Shown here: piece after piece, positions 37,501 to 49,393 of the stretch | Position numbering within the stretch: the stretch's first letter is position 1 | Layout of the letters: every line of letters starts with the position of its first letter | NCBI GenBank assembly: GCA_003118195.1 | Contig: BEXV01000034.1 | Location: forward strand, 413,272 to 477,271 | DNA: 64,000 nucleotides | Direction of reading: 5' to 3' | Origin: Hemicentrotus pulcherrimus | Lineage: Eukaryota; Echinodermata; Echinoidea; Camarodonta; Strongylocentrotidae | Position numbers and translations under genes: made by a program | The notes under the pieces: model-generated | Databases searched by the model: none | What the model was told of the DNA's origin: nothing | What the model saw: only the letters and a program-made list of their open reading frames with translations

Positions 37501-39770
37501 CCTACTCTAAGAACCAGAAAAGCGTTAATTATGTGTGAAGTTAGATGAGTTAATGTCCTTCTGGTTATGAGCAGACAATTTTTCCCCCTTCAAGAGGTGA
37601 CTTTTTCAAGATTTTAATCACAGCCAAGGGTTTGACAACCCCTGCTATGGACCTATAATACTTCCTTTCAAGAATAGTAACAGAAACCAATTGTGAGTAT
37701 TGAAATAAATCAGAAAAATATATCAATGCACACAAGAACAGTGTGAGAATACATGAAGAGATAGAGAAGATCAGGACATCAGCAGTGAAAAAAAAGAATC
37801 ATTTTTAAAGTGGATGAAAGTGATGAAAATGTTGTATTTCTAGCGGGTGGAGTAATTGGGGTTGACAGGTGTGATAGGGATGAAACCAGTGTCAGATATG
37901 TTCTCCTGCGAATCTTTTTATTACTCAATTGGCTACGTGGTCTAGGACCAAGCTGTGCCTGTACTTACCTCGAGTTACTCACTCCATGCTCACACTAGGG
38001 GCCAAATTGACCAGAATTTGCCAGGGGAATTCAGGCCCCAGCCGGCCTCCTAAAGTCCCTTTAAAGGGCTAGGCTCTCAAATTGAGATTATTCTGTTTTT
38101 AGCTTGCAGTTGTGAAGTCTGGAGCTCTGAATCCACTTTTTAGTTTGAGTAATTTCAAAAATGATATTGTAATTTAACAGTAATATGAGACATAAAAACA
38201 CCTGCCAAATTCTAAAATCCTTTAAATAGATAAATATTTTCATGAACAGGTCTATAGATTATATTGTGTTCATAGTGTGTATGTGTGGTGTTTCCTTTTA
38301 AATATGAATAGATTTATGTCAAATATTGAATATTTCAACCAAGTTTTGTAGAGAGTTTCAACTCTCCCTTTAACTTTTTGATTGTTCTTGATGTTCAGTA
38401 TCATTCCGAAGTGCCATTTTGATTTCACCTCCCTGATTTCAGCTACTTGTGTCTCACATTTGCATATTGATTATGAGGCATTGTTTTTAAGGCCTCAGAC
38501 AATGTTCATGTCCTTTTTCATTACATTTCAATGAATTGTAAACCTTGCCTTCTTTACGATAAAGATATTTTGAGGGGAAAAGTGTCATTGGCGTTATGAA
38601 GAGTTCAATACTGATAGTACCCAGTCGTAAGAAAGATTGATGAACCTTATAAGAAAATACAAAAAAGGCTAATTGTCACTTTAATATTTAAGTAAAAGTA
38701 GGAGCTACAATTCAATTCTTTCTAAGAATATACTCTGGAGATAAACAATACAGTCATCTAAAACTTGAAAATTTGACCATTTTGCCCCATACACCCTATC
38801 ACTTAATTATGACTTTCAAAGACTGTGTGTGGGTGTCTAACTGGGACATGGATATTTCAACTTTTGACATCTTTTCTTCGCCTTCCAATATATTTATATA
38901 TAGTTCTTCTCCGCATGATAACGCGGCAAGGTACACTTCAAGAATCAGTTTGAGGGCAATCGATGCAATGATTTTCTCTGAATCCGCGGAGGCAAGTTAT
39001 GCTTGCGATTCCTGTGTGTCCGAGCTTATTAGGCAGAAATGCTCATAGAAGAAGCAGCTTATAAACTCTATTCAGCATGTACATCATCGTCGTCGTTGAT
39101 ACAGGCAGTGAAAGGGAGGGAGTGGCATCTACTTTTCTCATTCAATTATTTGAGAGTGTTACTCCGCTCAGACCCCCAGGATCAAATTTTCACAAGATTT
39201 TCTGTTTTTGCCTCTAGCTTAATGAAACTGTCCATGTTCATTAGATCATGAATTGTCAATTTTCATTCAACAGATTTTGATGAGAGACAAGTTGTACTTG
39301 TGGGCAGAAAGATTAGATTACACCTTTCATGCAAAAATGGGCAAATATTTTTTTTTTTCATCTAGATGTTTGTAAAAAAGTGAAGAGGAAAAAATGGCTA
39401 ATATCAGTAGCAGGTTTTAGAGACCTTGAGAATAAGATGTTGAGTCTAATTCTTTTAATCACACCAATATTTGATATTACTATTACTATAACCATGTAGA
39501 ACATACTCCTCAAGTATTTGATCATTTGAAGATTAGAAATGAACAAATATTAGTGGGATGAAAAGGCGAATGTGCTTGAGTGTCAGACAATAATTTTCAT
39601 ATGACTTTACGATGCATGGTCCATGTCAAGGATCACGCGACAAAAAATTAAATAAATCCTTTAATACGATCTTAGAATTTATCCTTCCTAAACAAAAACA
39701 AAAAAGGGAAGAATATTAACCTTTTCCTCAGAGTTGAGAGTCACCAGGGGCCTTATATTAACTCCTATTC
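34561..39770. other. Intronic stretch, no gene seen
   Basis: It contains a complex block at 34640-34870 (with CCCCAAGGGA at 34822-34831), a single N at 34948, a C-run/GA-rich low-complexity zone (34985-35240), AT-rich unique DNA, C and G homopolymers at about 36003-36014 and 37110-37125, a complex block at 36970-37230, and another at 38860-39250 with overlapping short open frames that match no known protein. Confidence 0.55.
34985..35240. repeat. C-run plus GA-rich low-complexity zone
   Basis: CCCCCCCCCTCCCCCC at 34985-35000 is followed by about 200 bp of GA/GGGA-rich DNA. A single N lies just upstream at 34948. The minus-strand open frames here are Ser/Leu/Phe-rich artefacts. Confidence 0.85.
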
Positions 39771-40080
39771 TTAGCGGATTTTGAAAAAGGAGCAGCTATT
39801 AATTGACGCAAAAGTGCATGAGGAATGAAAGGACATTGAATCCGATTAAAAAGGTTCACACCGTCCTTTTACAAAGCAGATTATACTGTCCATTTTCCAT
39901 GTGTGGCATTTCTCGGCTCCGAGATACGCTCACAATAAAATTTGCCTTGAACCTTCCGCGCTTAAGATGCCTCGGCGCGATGCTTGGCAATGACGATGAG
40001 AATGAAGAAATCAGACTTAAATCATCAAAAAATTGTCTAGGAATGGAGGAAGGGAATTAAGCGGGGAAATGTGATGTCCA
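39771..40080. promoter_or_regulatory. Candidate conserved non-coding element
   Basis: A repeat-free block of balanced composition with several CG dinucleotides (CGGCTCCGAGATACG, CCTCGGCGCGATG), flanked on both sides by AT-rich DNA. The 85-codon + strand frame has no recognisable domain. Enhancer status is inferred only from composition and the intronic context. Confidence 0.25.
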
Positions 40081-42049
40081 ATTTTTTGTATGACTGAGTA
40101 GAAATATGTGATATCTAGGCTAGGCATGGTAGAGAAATATTCAGTAGTTTCATGTCTAAATAAGGTGAACTAAGACTATTAAAATGGAATTATAATCTAT
40201 ACAATGGACAGATAGGATAGGCATCATTATATGATTGTAAGTAAGTGCGTCTTTAAACTCTTTTTAAACAGAAACTGGAAAAAAGTGCTAAAAACATTAG
40301 CTATGCTACCCCATTTCTCCCTTTCCTCAAAAAATGGAGAATAAATAATACAAATATAAGGTTATCTCAAACATGAAATTGAATTTCTTTGGAAATCTAT
40401 TAAAAGACTAAAGAGTACATATGGATGACACTCTCTCATAAACAGAGAATAGCATGTTATACTGCTATGGCAGAATTTAGGAGCATAAAAATAGATGGTT
40501 TGCAAGTGTGTATAGTTGTATACTGTAGGTGTATATCGTTTCATGACTTGAATGAAATGGAAGATAAAAATGGAATAAAATATGATAGATTTGGCAGATA
40601 GTCGTAGCAACCAGCTTGATCTATTGGTTTTAATTTGAATTTGTTGGGTCCCCCGAGGATCATTAGCAGATTCTGTAATGTTTTGTGCACTTCACTGGCC
40701 ATGAATTTCATTACTGGATGCGTTTCCACGATCCTTGATGTCTCGTTGGTGAGAGGGGTGCTGGATAGTGCGCAGCCCCTTTTGATGAGAGTTAAAGTGC
40801 ACAAATAACCCAAACAATAGTTGTTCTTGATGTAAGAGTCTAAATATTGCATTTTATGTTAAGGTTGATTTTATACATTCTAGCTTTACACAAATGATTT
40901 TTAAGGGGATTGATATACTTTAATCAATGTGAATGGAGTAATTAGTTTAAATGGGTTAGATGATGGCGTGCATCGATGTCAAGCCAGTGTTAACAAGCCA
41001 TTTTTTGCTGTCATTATAGAAAACTGCATTGATGAGGTCACAATTGAGAACTGTTCACACATCTGCATTTTAATATGATCCTCCTTGTCTTCTTATAGAA
41101 AACAATGAATAAAAGAAACATGATTATCATGTGTTTGAAATGTAGGTAGGTAGGTAGGCAGGCAAAAGAACATTGAATGTGCATTGGAACACAGTATATA
41201 CTGCAGCATGGCTGCTCTACATGCAGTTATGCTTAGAGGGAAAAAGAAGAAAACACAGGAATGCTTGGAAAATATAGTATCCATGTAGGTATAGCTCATC
41301 CATTACATGCCGTATGCTGCATAATGTGGAGAAATGCATGGAGAATATTGCATTGAAACACAAGTAATTATCCTTCAATTTATTTGATGGATCCAATACG
41401 TTTTATAGGCACTTCTCGTTTCATTAATTTCTTGATGAGAATGCATCTGAGATCAATCATTAGCGATTGAGTTGTTGATTAGCTCATGCTTACATGAATT
41501 GATGTTTTCAGTTTAATATTTTGGAGTATTCTATATGTTTAACAAATATTAGCACCTAGAATTCTGCTATAGCCCTCCTTCAATCGGATTTTCATTTGTA
41601 TTGCATTCCAAAAGATATAGAAGTTACATGTAGAAACCCCAAAAAATGTCAAACAAATTACAGAATTTTTTTACTGGAAAGTGTAGTAGGATTTGGGAAT
41701 TTCTTTTATAATTTAGCTTCTGATTTTTTACAGAAAGTTATTCTCATGTTAAAAGTCACTTTCATATAAGATAACTTTATGAAGAGTTGCTTTATGAGTT
41801 TCATTTGCTTACTTGTATATTCACCCTTTCTTTTAACATTTTTAGAAAAACAAAATGATTGTGTACAATGTATTGCAAAGTCATGGGCAATATACCTAGC
41901 ATTCTAGCAAAGATCTATTTGATCTTCTTTAGGAAGAAGAAAAAAAAATTGGGCACTATCTGTAAATCTAATTATTTCTCCTTAACACTCCATACCTTTA
42001 AAAAGAATCCTGTTGGCTTTCACCGGCACTCTGCGTTTGTATTTGGATG
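40081..42049. other. Intronic AT-rich stretch, no gene seen
   Basis: Unique AT-rich DNA with a moderately complex block at about 40600-40800 and a TAGG/CAGG tetranucleotide repeat at 41142-41163. No supported gene. Confidence 0.55.
41142..41163. repeat. (GTAG)n/(GCAG)n tetranucleotide repeat
   Basis: GTAGGTAGGTAGGTAGGCAGGC: four TAGG units passing into CAGG units. Confidence 0.9.
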
Positions 42050-42262
42050 AAGCTACATGTAGCGCGCTTTAGCTAGGGAGGGAATTCAGGAGAGTTGGCT
42101 ATCCCAGCCGACCCAGCGTGGCTTCTATGGGAGGTGACAGGCTAACGGATGCCTAAGCGTCCCCAGGAGAAAGCTCGACTCGGCTGGATGAGCTTGGCTG
42201 CTGCTGCTGCTTCTGCTGTGTAACAATCTAACGTCTCGACTCTCCATGGAGAGTTGCGGAGG
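42050..42262. promoter_or_regulatory. Candidate conserved non-coding element with 16-bp palindrome
   Basis: A GC-balanced, CpG-containing island in AT-rich DNA. It begins CTACATGTAGCGCGC and includes a GCT trinucleotide run (42198-42210) and the perfect 16-bp palindrome ACTCTCCATGGAGAGT (42239-42254). The related words AGCTCGACTCGGC and GTCTCGACTCTCC recur about 60 bp apart. No coding potential is evident. Regulatory function is inferred. Confidence 0.3.
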
Positions 42263-43956
42263 ATAGTCTGTTGATCTTTTCACCTCCCAAAATAATGTTT
42301 AGAATTGATGGCAATTAAAGGAGGATTCAAGCTTTAGAATGATCCATGTCCCTTTGTTTTTGTTTTGTCCTTTTTTCATTGATATGGGCTCTCTATGATA
42401 ACTACCAGTAGTGTAGTTTTCAATTTTGAGGTATGTCTTGTAAGTCTTTTGAACCCATAGAGCCCATAAATATTCATATCGACTTAAAAGTCGAAGGGAC
42501 CAATAAATCCATCGACATTTTCATTCTTTATATTTTTTGTAAAGCTGCATATCTCAGCATTTCAGTAAATTGGGAAAAGGTGTTCTTTTGCCATATTTTT
42601 CTACTTTTTCTACTTTTTTTTTTAAGCAGATGAATATTTTTCATTGAAAAATACAAGAGTCATAATTTGGGTTTTGGAGTGTATGAGATGTGTTTATATG
42701 CAAGAAATATTAAGGTCTTAACTGTAATGAGATAATGTCTTTTCCACATCCGTATAATGCAATATAACTGTAGAGGTATTTTATTTGAATGTGATTCCTG
42801 AGAGTTTGTGGGTGAAGGCGCATTGTGGACAGAATCAATAACTAATTATCTGCGTCAAACCTAAGAAGCTATAACTCGGTTAAGTGAGTCCTCATTGAAG
42901 GGGCGACCATTATCCCCCCTTCTCCATCGTTTGGGGGGTCTGAAAAGAGGAGAGGCTTTTGTGGTTCTTTGGGAAGTCAAGGAAGCCCCTTTTATGTATC
43001 ACTTGAGAGGATGAAGAACATAACTAGACTATAGGGGGATTACTGCCCTAGTCCCAATAAACATCAGCTTGTTCTGATAGGATTAAACAGGCCTTTTTGT
43101 ATCTTTTTTTCTTCTCCTCTAGAGCTTTCTCTCTCCCTTGGTCTTTTCAGCACAACATTTGGAGGATTCTTTTTCTTCTATATTCGAAGGTTAAGATTGG
43201 AAAAATTGTTTATTGTTAAATGTAAGGAAGCAGTGATTCAAATTGTTTTGAAATTTTGACGAGAAATGTTTGTGCACATTTTATAAAACAAAATAACCAT
43301 TAAATTGTAATTTTTTTAATTTTNGAAAATAGCATAATGGAGATTGAAAGTAGTAATGCAAATTGAATCATATTATTTTTTTCTAAGCATGAATAGAGGA
43401 ATGATGGTAATCGAGTCTATAGAACCGATATCAGACATTAATTGCTACCACTTTATCAGAAAAATGTGCACACTTGTGATCAGAATTGCCTAACTGTTAA
43501 TTTTTAGTTGGATTTGTTCAATTGCACTGATTTAATGATCAGTTGTTATTGGAACATCATATTAAATGTTTGATATCTTTAACTTTCATTGGGATGTTAT
43601 TAACAACAACCAACTAAAAACAGCTTTTAATGGCCCGATGGTGGGGTATTATTGATTGGAAAAGCATTATTATTTCCCGTTTTATTATTTGGCGATCTAG
43701 AAATACAAGAAAAGAAATCAAAAGAGATTTGGAAATGTTAAAGTAGAAGATAAACTGAAGGTTACATCTGAAATTGATTATTTTGTAAGAAAATATAATG
43801 ATGCGATAAGGGTGGTTGGAAGGACCCTAGAGAGAGTAGATAGTGTTGTTATGAGTATAATGTAAGACGTCTAAATAGAAAGCATGATGATAGCGTTAGT
43901 GGGTATTGTGGAGGGTATTGAACAGTTGGTGCATGAATAGGTTTAGAATAACTGTC

Positions 43957-43992
<36 letters not shown>

Positions 43993-44049
43993 GGAGTATC
44001 TTCTTGAGTAAGAGTCCAGGGATGAGAAGAAGGGGGAAGGTATCATTAT
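42263..44049. other. Intronic AT-rich stretch, no gene seen
   Basis: Unique AT-rich DNA with a single N at 43324 and a GGCT microsatellite near 43957-43993. No coding sequence recognised. Confidence 0.55.
43957..43993. repeat. (CTGG)n tetranucleotide repeat
   Basis: Nine consecutive CTGG units in 37 bp. On the reverse strand it reads as a spurious Ala-Ser-Gln-Pro repeat. Confidence 0.95.
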
Positions 44050-44260
44050 AACGACTTGACAGCAGGCGTAACAGATGACCTTATCAACATGTTAATGAGT
44101 GGGCAGACCATTCATGAACAGTTAGCCGACTGCGAACTATAGGGGCTTCCGTTCCACAGGCAGAAAGACTCACCTGATTGCCTTCCACAAAGGCAAATTT
44201 AACGGACAAAAGCTCGCCATTTACGGATCAGCCGGGCTTGATGGCAGATTGGGACTGAAA
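44050..44260. promoter_or_regulatory. Candidate conserved non-coding element
   Basis: A repeat-free, CpG-containing block (TTAGCCGACTGCGAACTATAG, TTTACGGATCAGCCGGGC) distinct from AT-rich flanks. It has no long open frame. Intronic position suggests a regulatory element, on composition alone. Confidence 0.25.
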
Positions 44261-47200
44261 TGGGGGGTAGGATTGAATTGAAAAGGAGAGAGAAAAGAGG
44301 AGCAAGAAGATAAAGATGAAAGGAAAATGGATAGAATGTCCCTTTTCTTTTTATCTGTATCACTTTACGCTGGGGTTTATTTGTGGGTTTTGGGCATTCT
44401 TTGCCTACCTGTAATTACGGTTTCAATATCGAGGAGAGAAACATGGAGCTCTATGTAATTGCTCTCAATCTGGAGAATCCGTTACTTTGCTTTATCTCGG
44501 CTGGCTTTTCTCTTCAGAATTCACACTCAGATTCAAACAAGTGCCGCTATCACTGCCCCCAATTATCTCCTTCTCAGTATAAAAGACATCTGAATAAGAG
44601 GATGAAACGACAACATCTTCTATCTTGTGATTTATGTCTCCCTTTCTCTCAAAGTTCGTTCCCTTCTCTTTTTCTCTATCCCAGCCTTTCTATTGATATT
44701 TACTGCTAGCTTAGAGCCTTTCACTTTCAATTCTTCAAATCTTCCTTGAAATTCTTGACTGCACATTAAAGAACTCTTCCATGAATTATACATATTTCAC
44801 GGAGCAAACAAATTTTGATAGGGTTCTGTTTTAATCAAATTTTATACAATTTCATTATTATATTCTTTCTTGCCATGAACTCTTTCATTCTTATTTAGAT
44901 AAGTTATTGTAAGATAAATTTATTTCCTTATTGATAGTGTAACCAGGTCAAAATATCACTGCAGTGCAATTTCGATTTAGTATGTATTTACATGATAGAA
45001 ATCGATTCAAATGTATTAATTTTAAGGACTTTCTGACTTTTGAACTAAATTTTAATTAGAATATCCAGTGTTATTATGATGTTCTATGCATGAAAATTTG
45101 ATGTGCAAATGTGAATTATGTTACAAAATGACATTTTACAGATGATACGCCCGCAAAGCAACCGTATAGAAAGTCATATGAGAAAAAAGGTACTCTTTAA
45201 GTAATTGCGGGGGAAAAGTCTCTAAAGAAGGTTGCGGCCATCATCTCAATTGACTCTGTTTAATCGGCATGCTTTGTAGTTTCTTTATTTATTCTGGGCC
45301 TGAAAGCACGGGAGAACTGTCTTCGATCAAATAGAATGGATGGTTTTTAATAGGATAGAGTCATTTACAGTAATTAATGTCATGATGGGTGATTTGTATT
45401 TATTTCCACTTAACACAGTAGCAATTGTGAGGATAAGACGAGGCAAGAGAAAGTTGAGAAGGGGTGGTGAGAGAGAGTGAGAGCAAAAGATATATGAGAG
45501 AGAGAGAGAGAAGATTTAAATGCATAGATAAATTTGCAAGATAAAATAGGAAAGAAAATATAAATCACTGATCAAAGTCAGAAGAAAATGTACCTTTTGC
45601 AATAGGTATTAAAAGTTACTAGGGCTATTTCAAAGCTTAAAATTACGTGGTTGCATGTTACCAATAAACCACATCATATACTCTTTAGATATTGTTGTTA
45701 CATTTGTTGTCATGAAGTCTCTTAAATAGTATTTTGTTTAACATTAAAAATAAGAAAAAGAATAATAATAATAAAGTCTTATAGATTAACTTCAGACGTC
45801 CAATTAATTATCAAAATAAATGATAAAAATAAAAATATGTGGGACTTACTGTAAGATACCACTTTCAAATATTCCATTATCAAGTGAACCTTACATCCAT
45901 ATTATCATTTCAATCTGAAGTTTTTAGGATGTTGCTGCTCAAATCTGTGAATTTAGCTTGAAGTATCACTCCCTGAAGGTTCCATCATTGTTCATCACTT
46001 TGCTATCCTCTGGTGTGCTTCTACTTTATGCACTGTTTACATTTTTCTAAAGAGCCTGCACCCTGTGGACCAGTAAAAGACCATAAATTTTTCCCTGTCT
46101 TTCCCTAAAAGTTTTGACACTTTCCAGTTTTCCCACTGGAATGCCTCCGTTGACCAAACCGTTCTCTGTTTCTAAGGTCAAAGGTTTGGGAGGAGGGTAA
46201 GAGATAAAAGAAAACAGGATGATATCATAGGTAATAGGTACTTCAATTTGGACATGAAAATAAACAGAGAAGAGTGGGGACCTGTATAGTATTTGGTAAG
46301 AAGTGCCACAGACAAACTTGACATTCCTCCCATTTTTATGGCCTAGACTCACTTCCCTTCTATTTTGGTATAGGTACTCAATTTTGTGGTTTTATGAATA
46401 TGATTGAATTATTCTTTGTCCTTCGTTGAATATCTTCATCTTAATTTTTTTATCAACAACAAAATGATTTGTTTCTTAGATCTACATCTGTTCAATGTTT
46501 ATCTGGATGTATATTTCTTTTACTTTTTATTTTTGGTATGTTTTGGTTTATATGGATATAAAGCATTATTCATCTGTGACTGCTTTGGAATTATTACTTC
46601 GTACAACACATTGTCATTTATGACCAAAATGTCATCAAACTTTGTGTATTGGATATCTTTTCATCCTCTCCATTGCATGCCTCTTTTGCTAGCTTTAAAT
46701 TGTTCAGATTCACTAAATGGATGTTAAATTTTGGGTATTCCCCTTGTGGGTGGAGCTCCTTGAACGCAAATCAAATTCTTTTGTCTGAAGTATTGAGATT
46801 TGATAGAGAAAAGACACAGGGGAGAGCAAATTTGTCCTTTGGTAGTATTATGTGTTGTATAGTATCTGTTAGATAATGCAGGTCAATAGAGGGCAGCACA
46901 ACAAGTAAAAGGCAGAGCATGATCTCCTAAAGTTAGTCCTTTTGCATTACAACTGTGCTTCATTAAATTCCAATGTAGTTAGTGGCCTTGTATCTATTAT
47001 TCAGGTGGGAGCTAATTTGCACTGGGAAAGTCATCAACACAATAATGCAATTTGACACTCCAGATAGCAAGTCCAAATCTTAAGATGTGTTTAACAAACA
47101 AACAAGAATAGTAAGAAAGACAAGGAGGATAAGAAGGGAAGAACGGAGAGATACTGGGAAGGGAAAGACATTTTGAAAGGCCGCAGAGGATGGGGGGGAC

Positions 47201-48684
47201 AGCCGCAGGGAGAATTGGACACCTGTGTTTCTTGTTTGGTGAACCATCATGGGAATCGTCAGTAGTGTGATGTAATCAGCAAGATAAATAAATTATGAAG
47301 TTCAAAAGCAATGATCTATTTTTAAGATGCTTGGAATAGCCATGCAAATCTTGGGCTGTTCACACGTGTGAAGGGGGGTGAGAAATATCCCACCTAACGG
47401 TATATTGGCTTAGGATATTAATCTTTGTATACGTGTGTGTGGAATCGTAACAGCATCTCTCAATTTATCCTCAATTAGCTACATTTAGAGTTTGAAAACA
47501 TAATTATACATGGGAATATTCACACCTTAACACCTTAACAACGTCTTAAGTGTCAACCAATGCTGTCACTTTACTGTGATTGTGAGTTCACAGTGAAGTG
47601 TCTTGCTGTTATCATTCTCTGGCAATAAATAAAAGAGATAATTCTTTCATATCTGAAGACAAAGTATTTGAATAAACAAACTAGACAACATGTGATATAT
47701 TTTTCAAAAAATGTTGTACATATGAAATATCACCTCATTAAAAAGCACCATTTGCAATGGTGCCAGTATTATGTTATGATTAACATTCAAATGTCTCATT
47801 AGTGTTGTCCTTATACATAGAGTTCAGGGGCAGAAGAGTCCATTTCTTTTTCTCTCTGAGTCTACCACTTCCAACATCAAATTGGGACATAAACATTGAC
47901 GAGGAAGAAAAAAAAATGAGTTGAAAAATGTGGAAAATATGAGCGAGAAAACATGGAGAAAGGAGAATTGTGGCTCATCACTCACTGGTTGCACACGCCG
48001 CCTTTGATGGTTAAGGGTATCACATGCCGTCTGATCGGAGCCTGACTGCCAGAGATCAGCATCTGTTGGGCCCATTTCAAGCCAAGGCAAGCCCCATAAA
48101 ATAGGCACCAGAAATACTCTATAAATCTCACAACTACCCCGAGCTTGACCTCCAAATCTCTCTCATTTTCGCTACATACGGCCACGGTTTTTTCTTCTCC
48201 TATTTCTATTTCTCCGGTTTTTCACACTTCATTTCTTCTTGGGTTTTCTCACTTTCTTACATTCTCTCTCTCTCTCTCCTCTTTGTCGTCGTCTCTCTTA
48301 TCATCTAGTTTCTTTCTTACATTGGTATGAAATCAGGAATCATGTTTTCCTTATCACACCAATCTGTGATGTGATACTCCCTGTTGTCTGATATTGTTGG
48401 CTTAGTCTATTATAATTGTCATAATTGTTATTTCTCTTTGCAACACCTTTATAATTTTGATAGTATTAACCTTTTTCTTTTCTTCATCATAGTTGTTTTA
48501 GTTCTCCCAGTTTTTCCCCCAGTTTTCTTTCAATCATCAGTCTATCCACACAAGCTTCTTGTTATCCTCCAAATATTTCTTATCCATATTTCATTTATAT
48601 CTACTCTGTCCAATTTTACAAAATTATGATTGTTGGTATCTATACATTTCTTGAATAAAATAATGAGATTGAAATTTTTACCTT

Positions 48685-48723
48685 CTTGGAATGTATTCTT
48701 GGAATGTATTCTTGGAATGTATT
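48685..48723 (+). repeat. 13-bp tandem repeat, three exact copies (CTTGGAATGTATT)
   Basis: Three consecutive identical copies of CTTGGAATGTATT. A small, probably polymorphic minisatellite. Confidence 0.95.
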
Positions 48724-49163
48724 TTCAAAGTTATTTGGACCTGTCTACTTTTGAAAAACTACTATGAAGATATCAAAGGAATATATTCTTTAAGAAATAA
48801 GGTCATGGACTCTCTTGAAAGTATCACACAAGTGCACATGAATAGGAGATATTGACCTAAACAAATAGAGGTTGTGAGTTCCTTTAGTGATATTATATTA
48901 GTTGTTGTTTTTATATGTGATGTACGTCTAGACGATATTTGTCAAAATATGTATCAAAAGCATATGCATGGAAGATATAAATAGGCTTTATTCTTTAGGG
49001 CATACTCAATATAGACTAATGGAATATTCTACATTTGATGGGAAGTTGTATTGTATTTTAGTCAATGTGGGGTATGATGTGGAGAGGAGTATGGAGAAGG
49101 TATGACAAAGCATTTTCCTGCTACTTTAGTATTTGAAGGTTTCCTTGTCTAGCGGTGGAGGGT

Positions 49164-49246
49164 GGGGGGGGGGGGNCATTTAGAAGAGTTCAAGTATATT
49201 GTTTGGGGTGAGTTGTTGGAGAAAGAGAGAGAGAGAGAGAGAGAGA
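49164..49246. repeat. Poly-G with single-N gap, and nearby (GA)n microsatellite
   Basis: A run of G ending at N 49176, then after 47 bp a GA repeat of about 11 units (49224-49246). Gap and homopolymer coincide as elsewhere in the window. Confidence 0.85.
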
Positions 49247-49352
49247 AAAGAAAATGGGGAGGGGGGCATTGGTAGGATTTATGAGTTGTTCCAAACTATA
49301 GCTTACACTATCAGAGATGAAGAAAAAAACAGCAACAGAGAAACAGAATGAG

Positions 49353-49355
<3 letters not shown>

Positions 49356-49392
<37 letters not shown>
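49356..49392. repeat. (AG)n microsatellite
   Basis: About 17 uninterrupted AG units. Confidence 0.95.

Positions 49393-49393
<1 letters not shown>

Noticed and set aside
44383..44709. 108-codon frame with several Cys and His residues
   Set aside because: Cys/His spacing fits no zinc-finger pattern I know. No splice sites or transcript signals were recognised.
46404..46727. 107-codon hydrophobic frame resembling a membrane protein
   Set aside because: Hydrophobicity follows from T-rich codons in AT-rich DNA. No family recognised.
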